64,000 nucleotides of DNA from Glandiceps talaboti (Eukaryota > Hemichordata > Enteropneusta > Spengelidae): the NCBI RefSeq assembly GCF_964340395.1, contig NC_135569.1, positions 7,232,540 through 7,296,539 on the forward strand, given 5' to 3'. A model generated the notes under the pieces. It saw nothing but the letters and a program-made list of their open reading frames with translations, made no database searches and had not been told where the DNA came from. Below are positions 19,527 to 31,129 of this stretch, piece by piece. How positions within the stretch are numbered: position 1 is the stretch's first letter; each line of letters starts with the position of its first letter. The translations under genes and the position numbers were made by a program.

Positions 19527-20219
19527 AAAATTTAAACATCTTGTGTGTTTATTTCATCAGTTGACATGTACAAAGCCGTTTCTCAAACACAACACAAACT
19601 CTAATCACAGTGAATGCAAACTACAATCTTCAGTACAGTAAGTAGCTAATATTTCAGATATACAAAGATGATACCATGCCAGTATAAATGTGAACAAATT
19701 AGAAAGAATGAAAGATACAACCCAGTTAACTTGGTCAGGTATGTAAAAAGACATAGATCTGTTCTGGAATTACTGGGTCTTCCATGATACAGGTTAAGTT
19801 GAACTTTTGGAAATAAATTTAGATATTCCAGAATATTTTCTCTCCTGAAGACAAGGAAAATATCTACTAAGGGGCCATGTTGAAGACAAGTAACGATAAA
19901 CAGAGTCAATGATGTAGAACCACATGATGACTAACTTTCATTTTACTTGTGTACATTAGAAATCACTTGGGGATCTTGCAGAGATAAAGATCTCCATAAA
20001 CACTTATGAAGCTCCACAGAGAATATAAAAGTTGGATGAACAGAAAATTGACAATAACACGGACAAGAAAGAAACGTACAACTTTTAAACCACAGTTTAC
20101 ATTCACTGTAACTAGTGTTCATATTATGCTACATGGAAAAGTGTTCTTTTTTTTCAAAATATTGCATATTTTCTTTTTTTTTCTCAGCTGAAACTTTCTG
20201 GAATGAAATTAGTGTTGTT
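19310..20219. other. Region downstream of DDOST stop, presumed 3' UTR and spacer
   Basis: No convincing gene apart from the doubtful small frame at 19290-19526. AATAAA-type signals on the minus strand occur near 19547-19552, which could end the DDOST transcript. This is inference. Confidence 0.4.
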
Positions 20220-23200
20220 CTACTCTGCCTTTTCTTTACGTTCTTCTTTGTGATGCAGATAAACCAAGCTAAAAAAGAACACTCCAGCAATCATTGAGAA
20301 GGCACTGACGTAGTATGGGTATGCGCAGGGAATGAAACGTTCAAACTGTGTGTGTTGAAATGGACGAACAGATACCTGAAATAGACAATAGAAATATACA
20401 TTAGTTACAACAACAGTAACTCAACTATCAACAAGCTAACAGAGACACAAATGAAACATATTACTGCAACAAGTTGATATAAGCTGGCAATGGATGGTGA
20501 TGTAATTACTCACAGTAGGATAGTTTCTCTTACGGGAAGTACTGTCAAAATCAGTGTTTGCAGTGTTTGGCAAGTGCTTAGTGAAAACACTAGCACATGA
20601 GAATAACTACCAGAGTTATAATTTTGATTGTGTTGGTTGAAATATGCCCTAAAAATCATAAAATGGTCTTAAAATTCAAAATATATTTGAGTAAATAACA
20701 GCCGATTTTATGTATCTTGCAATGGAAGTGAAAGACTATCATTCTTTCTTTTATCTTTACAATACTACATTTTCCTCCAGAGGGTGCTGACAGTGGTTAA
20801 ACACACACACACACAACACACAACACACACACATACATACATACATACCTGTGTGGCACTGTACAAGTGAGTATACCCAACACGGTTATAATCCACTTTA
20901 AACTGGAACACACCATACACATCTGGTAGTTTGAAATGACTGTAGAATTTGCCACCTAAAATATCAAACATAGACAATATCAATGGGTACTGTGAGAAAA
21001 AAGAAGGCGCTTCACCTGAAAACAGATATCTGACTGGACAAACACCTTACTAACATTGCCATATTTTATTATACCATGCACAAGCCAGGTTCAACAAAAA
21101 AATATGGAATGTATACGCTGGTCGTTCTAAGTCACTGGTTTTGCTGTGTTATAATACGAGTCAAAACACTAACAATTACTATTACTTTCCCGATCTTTTT
21201 TTCCACTTATATTACTGGCGCTGGTATAATTATATTATTTTCCAATATTTTTCTTCGTTCAGCTGGAAAATACTTGTGACCTAGCGACTTGCAGTGACAA
21301 AACCCTTTACGTCACTCGTATTTTCCTTGGCTGAACGAAGAAAAATATTGGGGAATAATATCTCTAATTATCTAATGTTGTCATATTTTATTATTTGGCT
21401 TGTTAAAAATATATGAACATTGCGAATTTTATCGTCTGACTAAAACCTTATCAACATTGATAGCTTTTATTTGTGTGAGCTTAGAAAGGCTAATGTCAGG
21501 ACGTTTCAGTGATGAATAAAGAAAATACAGTATGCAATATTATTTAGCTTGACAAAAATATATAAACATTGCGAATTTTATCGTCTGACTAAAAAACCTT
21601 ATCAACATTGCTAGATTTTATTTGTATGAGCTTAGAAAGGTTAATGTCAGCAAGTTTCAGTGATGAATAAAGAAAATACAGTATGCAATATTTTGAATTT
21701 TTGAATACTTATTGCAGCTAGTGCAAGCTATGATTTGAAATTGTCTACTTCTTTCTCATATTGGGCAAGTTTTACCACCACGAAATAGATGTTGTGGACT
21801 CAATTTGTTCAGGATTTTAACTTCCAAAATTCAGTCACTCTCGCTTAACATCTTTTGTGTCTAAAACCAATCTTTCATTACAGTGAATCATGCTTGACTT
21901 GAATAAAACCATTTCAATCTTACCTTTCTTTTTCAGAGTAGTTCTAACGAATGGATCAATCCTGACAAACTCTAACTGCACATCATTACCATCAAATGGT
22001 ACCCACTTATCACCAGATAATTTCTCAATCACAATGCTGAATTCCTGTAATTAATATCATACATAGGGTGAATACATACGTAGCACTGAAATACTACAGC
22101 TATTCACACACACACAAATTGGCAAATTTTAAAGCTCTGAAACAAACACATGAAAATTCATAAACAAATAATTCACCACTTCAAGCACTAGGGATTTAAC
22201 TAATACACATAAGGCCTAATAAAAGAAATTGTGTGGATCCGGTTACGCTCAATTTTAGAATAGGTGGGGTAGGTAGATTTTGTTCCCTGTGTGCATGTCT
22301 AGTTCAGGTTTTCCATTGTTTTCCCAATGGTCTCTGAGTTGTTTATTTCTCCTCATCAGATTGGAAGAACACTTTTAGAATGTTTTTTTTTTTTTAAGTT
22401 GATGACAGTTTCCGCATCCACTATTTCTCGTGAGACGTCACAATTTTTGCGATCGTATTATTTTTTTTCTCAAATACGTTAAAAAAGGTTAGGGTTGACA
22501 GTGAAAAGCTAGGTGAGGGTCAGGTAACCGGAACCAAACAATTATTTTTTTTAGGCCCAACATACATTGTAATTTGACATGCTGAAAGGTTTCAACCACA
22601 GACTTACCACTTCATCTTCAACTGTGTAGGCAGCTGGTGGTGTAGTTTCACCTTGTTTGTGATGTTTCACTTGACCAACTCTTAGTACACCTTGCTCTCT
22701 AAACACCCACTTTGATAGAGATATAGCAAGGTTCTGATTTCCAGACAGTGGAAACCTGCAAAAATATGTGATAGACAATATATTAGCAGTGACCATACAT
22801 ACATAGGCATAGCTATTATTACATCTGTATAGATTACTTGTACTGGTGACCATGAGGTAGTTTTAGCAACAGGATGCCTTCATAAGCCATGATGTCATGC
22901 TACTGATACATAGTAATTTCTTGTGATTTACCAAACATGGAATTTGAACATCTTGACTTGGGAATTTCTAAGGATTTTGGGAGGCAATTCTAAGCAGTGT
23001 GCTTCTACGCAAATCTGATATGTTCTTTTTTGTTCCCTTTTGTCTTATACTCGCATGTGATGTACCAAACTTGGAATTTTGAATATCTTGACTTTTGGAA
23101 TTTCTAAGGATTTTGGGAGGCAATTCTAAGCAGTGTGCTTCTACGCCAATCTGATGTGCTCTTTTTTTGTTCCTTTTTGGCTTATAACTTATAATAGCAG

Positions 23201-26200
23201 TAAAAACATGACTACAATGTAGTCAAATTGTTACAGAGACTGAATTTTGGATTACGTTTGATAGGTAACTCATCAAATTGTTACATTTTGTGTGTTTCAC
23301 TTACTTTTTAGAACCAGGTGCAGCTTTCTGTACAGAAGCTTGAAAGAATTCATCGCTGAAAAGATCAACAGAGCCAGAGAATACAACCCTGGCGTTGTTC
23401 CTGGCCTGTAGAGCAGCCACCAACAATGTATTCTTACCAACAGCATGAGGATACTGTAACAGAATAAGAGATCACACATAAGTTTGGTCATTTTATACTC
23501 TACTTGCTGTAAATTTTAGCAGTTTTCTGGTGTCAAAGTTCAGTGTTCAGTGGTCATCCCACTTCCATGTCAGGATTAAGCTCTTTTCATTTGCTGACAA
23601 ACATTAGTGTCAAAATCACTGTTTAGGCTCTTATTATTTCCATGGACTGACTACCATGTTGAATTTGGCTCATTTGCATGTGGTCAGAGCTCACTCAGGA
23701 AGAAAAAGTCTTTCTTAAATCCTGTAAATTTCTACTCAGCAACAAAGTTTTGTTTTGAGTGTCTCTAGTTACTGGAAGTGCAAGAGTAGTAGGACCCTGA
23801 GGGGTGTGTGTGTATGAAACAGGCAACTGCTATGCTTTAATTAAATTTGCAAGCACAAATTCTCATGTATAATGATTAATAATAATGTTTGCTTTTATAT
23901 AGCAGTTTCCCACTCTGTGTTCAAAGTGCTTCACAATTATTACCCCTGGCATGGATCTATAGTGGCACAATGGCCCTTTACTTCAACTCCCTGAGGAGCA
24001 TACATTCCATTGCAACCTCTATACAAGTGCATAGGATTAATCAATAGAATCAACACATACAGAATGAATGATTACTATCTTGCACAACAGCTTTACATGC
24101 CATTTTACAGCTTGTTTCATGTTAGTATTCACTGGCTCTGTTTGATACAACCATGTAGAAACCAACAACAACCTGCACACACTATATACTTTAATAGCAA
24201 GAGTGATTGAATTCAGTTTCTTATATTATTTGGCTAGTGAAATCAACTAATGTGCTACTACGCAGACATATCATGTGCAGACTAAACATTGGCACCTGCA
24301 CATCTACAGGTATGTCTAGTTTCAGTATGTTTAATAAATTATGCACCCAGAGTTTATTTCATGTTATCTTTCTCTCTACTTATCATGCCACTAGATGGCG
24401 CTGTCACTAGATGACTTACCTCAGAAATGGCCTCATCTGGAAAGAAAGAGTAAGCTGTAGATGATGCATGTATGACATCAAGAACCAATGGATTATCAGG
24501 ATCAGCTGTCATTCTGTATAGATTGATTCAAAACAGAAGATAAAGTCATTGTCAACACATTTCCAAGCAAGTGTGCCCTTGAAGCATATCTGATATACTT
24601 GGGCTGCTCAGCAATTTCGGATGATGCACAAATCTTTCCCTACAATGTGGTGACGCTCAAGAAAAGTCTATAATAGTTTTGCCAACCAAGAATTTTTTAA
24701 TTTTATTTCATGAGGCTATGGTGCTCCAAACCACTTCATTTAATGCAAAAATGATATTACAACATCAATAGACCCTTGCTCTATTCCAATCAAAGCTTCC
24801 CACTGGCAAATTCAGAATTTGCAACTGGTCTCTGACTGCTAACAGCCATTAGGATGCTTTGATATACACAATGTTCAGATAAAAAGGAAAACAAAAGATT
24901 GCACAGTTTGACCACTAGGGGCGCTGTTCTGGAACACTTCTTTGAATTAGAAGTGTGGGCCAGTGATAGTTGGGTAATATACCTTCCTTCAAACAATTGA
25001 CATTTTGCACTGTTTCATGGCTCACTCTATGACATTCCCAGCCAGTCTTAATAGTTTTGTTTGCTTTGATAAGGATAAAGGTAATTTTAGGACCCTATGG
25101 CGATGTTACTGGTGCCTTACGTGAACTGTTGTATACTGCCATATAAGTATTTGGCACTCATGAACAAAACATTTCATGTATGTGTGTGTGTGGGGGGGGG
25201 GCACCCTCATGAGATGCTTCTTTTGAAATCTTTTACAAAGATGGTCATTGCTATATGATGTATTGGAGTACAGACTTACCCAACACCTCTGAATAGTACA
25301 GGTGATGTAACCTTATCACCAACAATTGTTTTGGCTTCTATGATGTCAGCTGGGTCTGCAACTATCAATGTGTGCTGCAAAAGAAATGATCCAAAATCAG
25401 ATCAGTTTTGATGTTACAAAAGATAAAATAACTATCACAGAATACTTCCAAACCAGAGAGACTTTAGAAGAATACAATTACGCAGTATTCTTTTTTCTAT
25501 ATATCACGTTTTTTCGTACGATTTAGACAAACAAAATACAGACACAGTGATAGCATTCACGGATATGAAATATTACATTTTATATCACTGTGAACACAAA
25601 TACATCATCTATGACTGCCACAATTAGTTAATACATGATTTACAAATGTATGATTGGCCAATTAGTCTAAGTACATCATCTATGACTGCTATGATTGGCC
25701 AATGTACATAGTCTACGACTGATGTGATTGGTCAATACATGAAATGAGACAGCTGTGATTGGTCAATATGTGATCTATGGCTGCTGCAATTGGTCAATAC
25801 ATGATCTTCAAATGTACAACTATGATTGGTCAATAGAATATCTATGACTGTTATGATTGGCCAACACATAATATACGACTGCTGTGATTGGTCAATACAT
25901 GATCAACAAATGTATGATGAACGCAATTGGTTAATAGATCATCTATCACTACTGTGATTAGTCAATATTGAAATAATCATGCAATATTACCTGTCCATCG
26001 TCAGCCATGTCATAATTTAGATGATCTATAACTGTTGTTTTTTCTTCATCAAACTCGATACCACACTCTCCACCAAGATCTCTCAGTGGTTCACCTGCAA
26101 TAGAAGGAGCAATCAAAACTGAAGTGAGGAATTGCCCTTGTGTATAACCGAACAAGACTTTGACATATATACCAAACGTTTCATGTTAGTATCCACTGGC

Positions 26201-27673
26201 TCTGTTTGATACAACCAAGCAGAAACTAATATGAAACTGCAATTCTACATTTTAAGATTGCAAGATTCCCAAACCTTACCAAAAACACTGGTTCATGACA
26301 TAATTATCTGGTAATAAAGAATGATTGAACTTACCAATATCTGAACTAGCTGCAACAAGGACATTACCACCGCCATCAATAAAGTTTGTAATGGCGGCTA
26401 CATCTACATTGCCTCCAAATTCTGCAAGACAGAGAGGTACAAAATCAATCAATTATCATACAACACACAAAGGCAAGTCAAACACATTCACACAAAAAAT
26501 CTGGGAATAATTCACGGCTTGAATTAAACTTCTCTGCTAGGTACTATGGTAGTCAGATTTAGCCAAGTGAACTCTTTCAGATACAGTTTTTTATTGATTT
26601 CCATTCCTGAGTGCCTATTCCCTTCAGTGCAAAATATCTCATGAATATTAAGTGTGCAACTTCGATATATTATTTCTGCAGACTCCCTTGATACAATTTC
26701 CCACAGCAAAGATACCAATTTTTCTGAACTCGCAAGTAATTGTAGGTGATGTAAAATCATGAAAGGACTCTCCACAACCCATAATTTATGAAAATGACTT
26801 TATTTCCTGGAGTGGTGTTCCCCCTAAAAGTTACGTTCTCTTTCGATCAGGGGTAAACAATTTTCTTCCCCAGTATTTGTCTTCTTTTCATGATATATCC
26901 AAGTAATTACTACTCAGTAGTTGGACAGAAGAGGATTAATTTTCAACTTACCATATACTGAAGGTGAAAATATGACGACATTATCATATAAAAATTCACC
27001 ATAATTGATTAATTTTAAACTTGGATCATCCGCTGTCTTGAAGTTGAGATCATAACCACGATCTGGAGAGAGATAAAATATAACACATTTAGCAAAAATG
27101 CTGAATTTGTTTGAATCTATGTATGCATGCCATATATCAGAGGATATTGTGATATATTGAATGAAATATGGCTTTAACTTCTATCTATTAGTAAATCAAT
27201 CAACAGATGTGTAACTAATTCGACTGCAATTTCACATTGATGGGGTCTGGGGAGGTGTTGCAATAATTAAAATTTAAGTCTCTGGAAGTATCTCCTTGGA
27301 AACCAGGCTGTCATGAAATTCATTACACAACCTCGAATCATATAATCATCATTAAGATAATATTTTGAGTTGCATTGTTTTTCAGGACTCGCATGAAACA
27401 GTTTTCAGTAGCCATGTATTACCATTGGCCAGTGTAAGCATCAGCTGGTAGCCAGGCTATGCACTGTGCATATGTATGTATTTTAACATGTGGGCTTGGA
27501 AAATTTGCCAAATTACACTAAATACACTAACCTGTCAAAGATTTGAAAAAGATGGAATGTGTCTCTTTCATTGCCATATTGTCTAGTAAAACTAACGTCC
27601 GTCCTGCGCCATGAACTGAACTGCAAATGACCAATAAGGCCAGCATAACAATCGCTCCCACTGCAGCCGCCAT
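20220..27673 (-). CDS. DDOST: DDOST, oligosaccharyltransferase 48 kDa subunit, 11 exons
   Basis: Exons (minus): 27673-27532, 27062-26952, 26421-26335, 26094-25991, 25374-25280, 24513-24420, 23453-23305, 22755-22608, 22044-21924, 20955-20849, 20375-20220; total 1314 nt, 437 aa, all GT-AG with agreeing phases. The start at 27673 has a good context (aagATGGCGG) and opens a signal peptide (about 1-22). Upstream in-frame sequence has no ATG. Recognisable blocks: [105 protein letters not shown], and [21 protein letters not shown]-terminal membrane helix ([18 protein letters not shown]) and a short charged cytosolic tail follow. The length nearly equals human DDOST. The protein is a non-catalytic subunit of the ER complex that moves the dolichol-linked glycan to asparagine. 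Introns carry many repeats. Confidence 0.97.
20774..20793 (+). promoter_or_regulatory. CTCF-like motif
   Basis: cctccagagggtgctgacag resembles the CTCF core (CCASYAGRKGGCR). It lies in the last DDOST intron, about 55 bp from the exon 10 donor. Confidence 0.25.
20800..20849. repeat. (CA)n/(ATAC)n tract overlapping a splice donor
   Basis: On the minus strand the DDOST exon 10 donor GTATGT is itself the first unit of GTAT/TGTG repeats that fill the first 50 bases of the intron. Confidence 0.85.
21232..21360. mobile_element. Foldback element, about 129 bp
   Basis: Arms 21232-21273 and 21318-21360 are inverted copies (core ttcttcgttcagctggaaaa). The loop is about 44 bp. A related arm-like sequence is at 28865-28915. 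In the intron between DDOST exons 9 and 10. Confidence 0.75.
21390..21691 (+). repeat. Tandem duplication, about 150 bp x 2
   Basis: Units 21390-21537 and 21538-21691 are about 90% alike over their length, including cgaattttatcgtctgacta and gtgatgaataaagaaaatac. Intronic in DDOST. Confidence 0.9.
22227..22543. mobile_element. Inverted-repeat element, about 317 bp
   Basis: The left end reads aattgtgtggatccggttac and the complement of the right end reads aattgtttggttccggttac. No coding potential. Intronic in DDOST, ending just after exon 8's donor side. Confidence 0.65.
22921..23190 (+). repeat. Tandem duplication, about 135 bp x 2
   Basis: Both units share a nearly identical block (aaggattttgggaggcaatt, then ctaagcagtgtgcttctacg). 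Intronic in DDOST. Confidence 0.9.
23872..24055. repeat. Dispersed repeat fragment of the 'tttatatagc' type
   Basis: The sequence starts aataataatgtttgctttta and includes a block like those repeated in many marine invertebrate genomes (cccactctgtgttcaaagtg then cttcacaattattacccctg). The identification is from memory of the pattern and no partner copy is in the window. Confidence 0.4.
24112..24310 (+). mobile_element. MITE family A, left-half copy
   Basis: Begins tttcatgttagtattcactg, then follows the internal sequence of the copy at 3782 (aatgtgctac, gcagac, aaacattggc). The right end is not recognisable. Intronic in DDOST. Confidence 0.6.
24388..24404 (+). promoter_or_regulatory. CTCF-like motif
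   Basis: ccactagatggcgctgt is a very close match to the metazoan CTCF core. It sits 16 bp from the DDOST exon 6 donor. Confidence 0.4.
24912..24926 (+). promoter_or_regulatory. CTCF-like motif
   Basis: ccactaggggcgctg matches the CTCF core with one G fewer. Same strand as the motif at 24388, in the next upstream intron of DDOST. Confidence 0.3.
25440..25600 (-). mobile_element. Element family E, partial copy
   Basis: The end aatacttccaaaccagagag and the following 140 bp are the reverse complement of 32410-32572 (shared pieces tatcactgtg/cagtgtctg and ttttgtttgtctaa). Intronic in DDOST. Confidence 0.6.
25600..25975 (+). repeat. Degenerate minisatellite rich in ATTGG/CCAAT
   Basis: About ten units of 30-45 bp share the phrase ctatgactgctgtgattggt followed by caatacatgat. 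Each unit has an inverted CCAAT pentamer. It fills a DDOST intron almost up to the exon 4 donor. Confidence 0.85.
26178..26260 (+). mobile_element. MITE family A, short end fragment
   Basis: Starts cgtttcatgttagtatccac and matches the left end of family A for about 80 bp only. Confidence 0.6.
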
Positions 27674-28177
27674 CTTGAACAAGGGGAAAGAGGAGGATTC
27701 ATTTCGTGACCTCAAGTGATGAGGTTCACCAGGTCAAAAATCCATAAAATCGCACTTTATTCAAATTAATGCACAAAACACCACGAATCTATAGTTAAAA
27801 ATTCATATTCTTGTAATAGTTATACAACGGGAAGAATATTTTCGACCGGAATCACTTCAGCATTTAAGATTTACTTTTTTTAGCGGATGAATAAACGATT
27901 AAGTGAACAACCAATCAGAGGAAGCCAACGTGGAAACGCTCGTTTGGTATTTCTTATAAAATTTGGTAAATTTGTGCTTCCATATGTATTAAATCGAAAA
28001 ATTTGGCTGAAAGTAAAAACCTTCTTTTCAATCACTCCCGGTTACGATCATATTAGTTTACAAAATCATGTTCGAAAATCAATAAAGAAATGCCGTGACC
28101 CTTCACCTCTGACCTTACTTATTAGATTGGAAACGTTGTAGATTCTGACTTGACAGTTTGTTGTCATATTTACGTGT
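27674..28177. promoter_or_regulatory. Shared divergent promoter region of DDOST and the TTC17-like gene
   Basis: The two start codons face away from each other across 504 bp (564 bp if the TTC17-like gene starts at 28238). A CCAAT box lies at 27911-27915 (accaatcagagg) near the centre. No TATA box is evident. Arrangement and motif suggest a bidirectional housekeeping promoter. Confidence 0.5.
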
Positions 28178-30987
28178 ATGATTGCGGCACAGATTTTCAA
28201 CGTTTTTGACAGACTGGCGGACTCTAAATCACTGAAGATGTTCTGCGATGTACCATGTATGACATACGTGGCATTTTATATTGTTTCAGTGAACATTGTA
28301 CAGAGTAATACCCCATCAGCTTCATCAACCACTCACTGGAAATTAAGTGAACAAGATGGAGTTGTTTTGGTTACCCCGTCGCATGAAGACCCACTTAAAG
28401 TAGCAAATGAAGACCCCGTTTTAAGCATTCTTGCACAAAAGTACCATTTTGGAAGAGAAAGGGACGGAATGGGTATTGATTCATGTGAAGCCACAGCGAG
28501 AAGTTGCGAAAGGTAAATTCTATGACATTAGACATGGCATCGCAGATTTAGAAGACCCGACCCGAGTAGTTTAAATTTGACATTTGTTGAGTTACGCGAT
28601 TCGACAGTAAATTGGATCGATGTTGTGTGTAACAGAAAGTGTATATGTTTCACAAAATACCAATCACTTAGAGTGACATCATTGAACAAGCTGACAATTT
28701 AAGCTAATGATTCTAGTAGTAGTTTTACAATGTCCTGATAACATAGACACAGATCTTATTACAAGTTACAACTAATTTTCATCACCTGAGAAATATAAAT
28801 GACGTACGCGTGTCTTGAGAGTGAGGCAGATGAGAAGTGAAAAAACGAACCCATTATTTCGTGAGTATTTTCCAGCTCATTTCAGAAAAATATTGGAACA
28901 CATTATAATTATACCTGTACAATTTAAACTTACAGAAAAAAATGGGGATAATACAATGTAATGCCATATAATGGCACTTCTCAGTATTGAGACTAAACTT
29001 CAAGTATTGCCAACCTAGTGATTTGAGCACACATTATTGGAATGACCAGAATATCCCATAATTTCTGTTCAAATGTGTATACAACTTCACATGGTTACAA
29101 AGTAGACATTTAAATTTAAATGAAATTAGACATTTAAATTTAAATTTAAGTAAGGATTCATTAGAAAGTACTTTAAAACAAAATATCCAATCTGTAAGTC
29201 TTATGTAACAGTATATATATTTCTCTCTTTGTTATTTTAGTGTTGATATCCTTCAGTGTGGTGAGCCAGCAGAGAAAACAGAATATGATCACTTGGAAGG
29301 GATTCGAAGGCGTCAATCCCATCCTAACTTTCCAGAGCCAGAAGTTGCCATGATTTTTAAAAAAACAGAAGGTGATCAGATTGATATGGATTCATTAGAA
29401 AGTACTTTAAAACAAAATATCCAATCAGTAAGTATATTTATTATGTACATTGTAGTTTATGATGTAGTGTTTTGATGTGCTTGCATTAGTTACTGGTACT
29501 AGTAGTAGTGTATACCAACAATATCGTATACCTTTAGCATGTGAATTAGCATTAGTCCAGGGCAAACAGGTAACTAAACATTTTATCTAGACTACCAAAT
29601 TCATATGATGGTAGTCTGTTAGACAAGTGGATATCAATTGAAAAGTTACCCATAAGTTCATCATAATAATATAATGAATAATAATAGCACTTGTAAAGGG
29701 CCATATATCCTAACAGTTCATAGGCGCTGAAACAGTACAAAAGCAATAAAAACTACTAGTGGAAAACATACTAAAAGAATCTCAAAGTTCACTGACAATT
29801 TAAAGAGTCCTATGTAATAAAGGTCACTAATGATACACAAGAATCATTGGTAAAAAGTACTTGTGATAGCTAAAAGTCACTTCTAAAAGTCACTAGTTAT
29901 AAAAGTTCATAACTGTACACTTGGCTAGAGTACAAGAACGAATTTAAATTTGAACCCTGAATTCTGTATGCAAAGTAGGGAATGGCAAAATTATGTTACT
30001 GCAACATGGTAGTATGTTTTTGTGAAATTTGCTGTTTTGGATAAGCATAGGTAAGATAACAGAATCACAGGATGCTTGGTGCCAGTGTGGGTACTTGTGG
30101 TCTGTTGACACTTATGCCTTTGATGTTCTTTGCAGCCATGTTTTAACTTCCTTAATATTCATGACAGTGTGGCTGCTAAGAATGCTCCAAGCATATACCA
30201 GAGTACACAACACTTCCACTCCTATGGCTCTGCCATGTGGTTCTGTCATAGTATGTATCACTTTTTCAAAACAAAATTTGTAATCATTAATTACAAATGT
30301 ATTTTACACTGATTTAGATTACGATAGAAGTATAAAATGTATGTGACTATTCAATGATATTGTCATACAACAGATTATTTATAATTCTCAACTTAATTTG
30401 TTTTCTTTCCTCTTTTTCAGCATCCGAATTCTCTCTCAGTTTTGAATGAAGTTGGCAATTTTTGGCGTGTCAAAGGCAGTACTCTGTTAGCAATTGAATG
30501 CTTCAGGAAGGCATTAAGTATACAGCCGAACAATCCGGACATTCTTATTAATTTAGCACGCGTGCTATTTAACCTCCAGTATCTTGAAGATGCTGTCTAC
30601 CTCACAAGAAGATCGCTAGACATGAAGTCCCCAGAACAAAATACTTGGTTACAACATTTTACTCTTGGGGAAATTCTGAAATCACTTGGTCATTATCAAG
30701 AAGCAGCTGAGCATCTGCGTCATGCGCAGGAACTTAATCCGACCTTTCACCCCATACGACTTCACCTTGACGATATGCAGTCAACACCGAATTCCAGTGC
30801 TACTATCTACACAGTCATTATTATAGGCTGCCTTATTATTGGGGTACTAGTTGGCTTGCATTTAGCCACAGAGGGTCAAAAAGACGATAGTCATCCTCAT
30901 CGCCGACATAAATGTGCTGTTCCGTGGGACAGAGCTCGTTTTCCAGTACCACCAAGGCTTATGAAGCTGAAGAAATATAACATTTAG
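28178..30987 (+). CDS. Short TTC17-like TPR protein with a C-terminal membrane anchor, 3 exons
   Basis: Exons 28178-28512, 29241-29427, 30421-30987; GT-AG, phases agree, 362 aa (342 if translation begins at 28238, which would put a hydrophobic signal-like segment FYIVSVNIV close to the N-terminus). THWKLSEQDG followed by a conserved leader resembles the start of mature TTC17 (THWVVTEDG). Exon 2 has QCGEPAEKTEYDHLEGI, like TTC17's Cys-His segments before its TPR blocks. Exon 3 codes for about three TPR units (residues 180-285), with WRVKGS, AIECFRKALSIQP, NLARVLFNL and FTLGEILKSLG, like TTC17's C-terminal TPRs. A hydrophobic helix follows at about 303-323 and then a basic tail. TTC17 itself is about 1140 aa and acts in actin polymerisation and ciliogenesis; I recall no such anchor in it. 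This looks like a separate, compact paralogue. Function unknown. Confidence 0.85.
29154..29205 (+). repeat. Partial duplicate of exon 2 end plus splice donor
   Basis: About 52 bp (ggattcattagaaagtactt onwards) is nearly identical to 29387-29438, the last 41 coding bases of TTC17-like exon 2 and its donor (GTAAGT kept). It lies 35 bp before the real exon 2 acceptor region. It is preceded by two copies of acatttaaatttaaat. Confidence 0.9.
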
Positions 30988-31129
30988 TACTTCCAGTGTG
31001 TGTTTTGTTTGTGACTTTTTGAAAATTTTAAGTCTTCGTAAAGTTTTAAAACCTTGATGGTGATTCATTGTTGAAGTCCTCCAGCGCAGCCAGAGTTAAA
31101 GTCATTGGCATGTTTTTTTGACTGTACTT

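Noticed and set aside
27673-27715. A longer DDOST N-terminus beginning at 27715
   Set aside because: The codon there is TTG, not ATG; the ATG at 27673 has a good context and starts the signal peptide.
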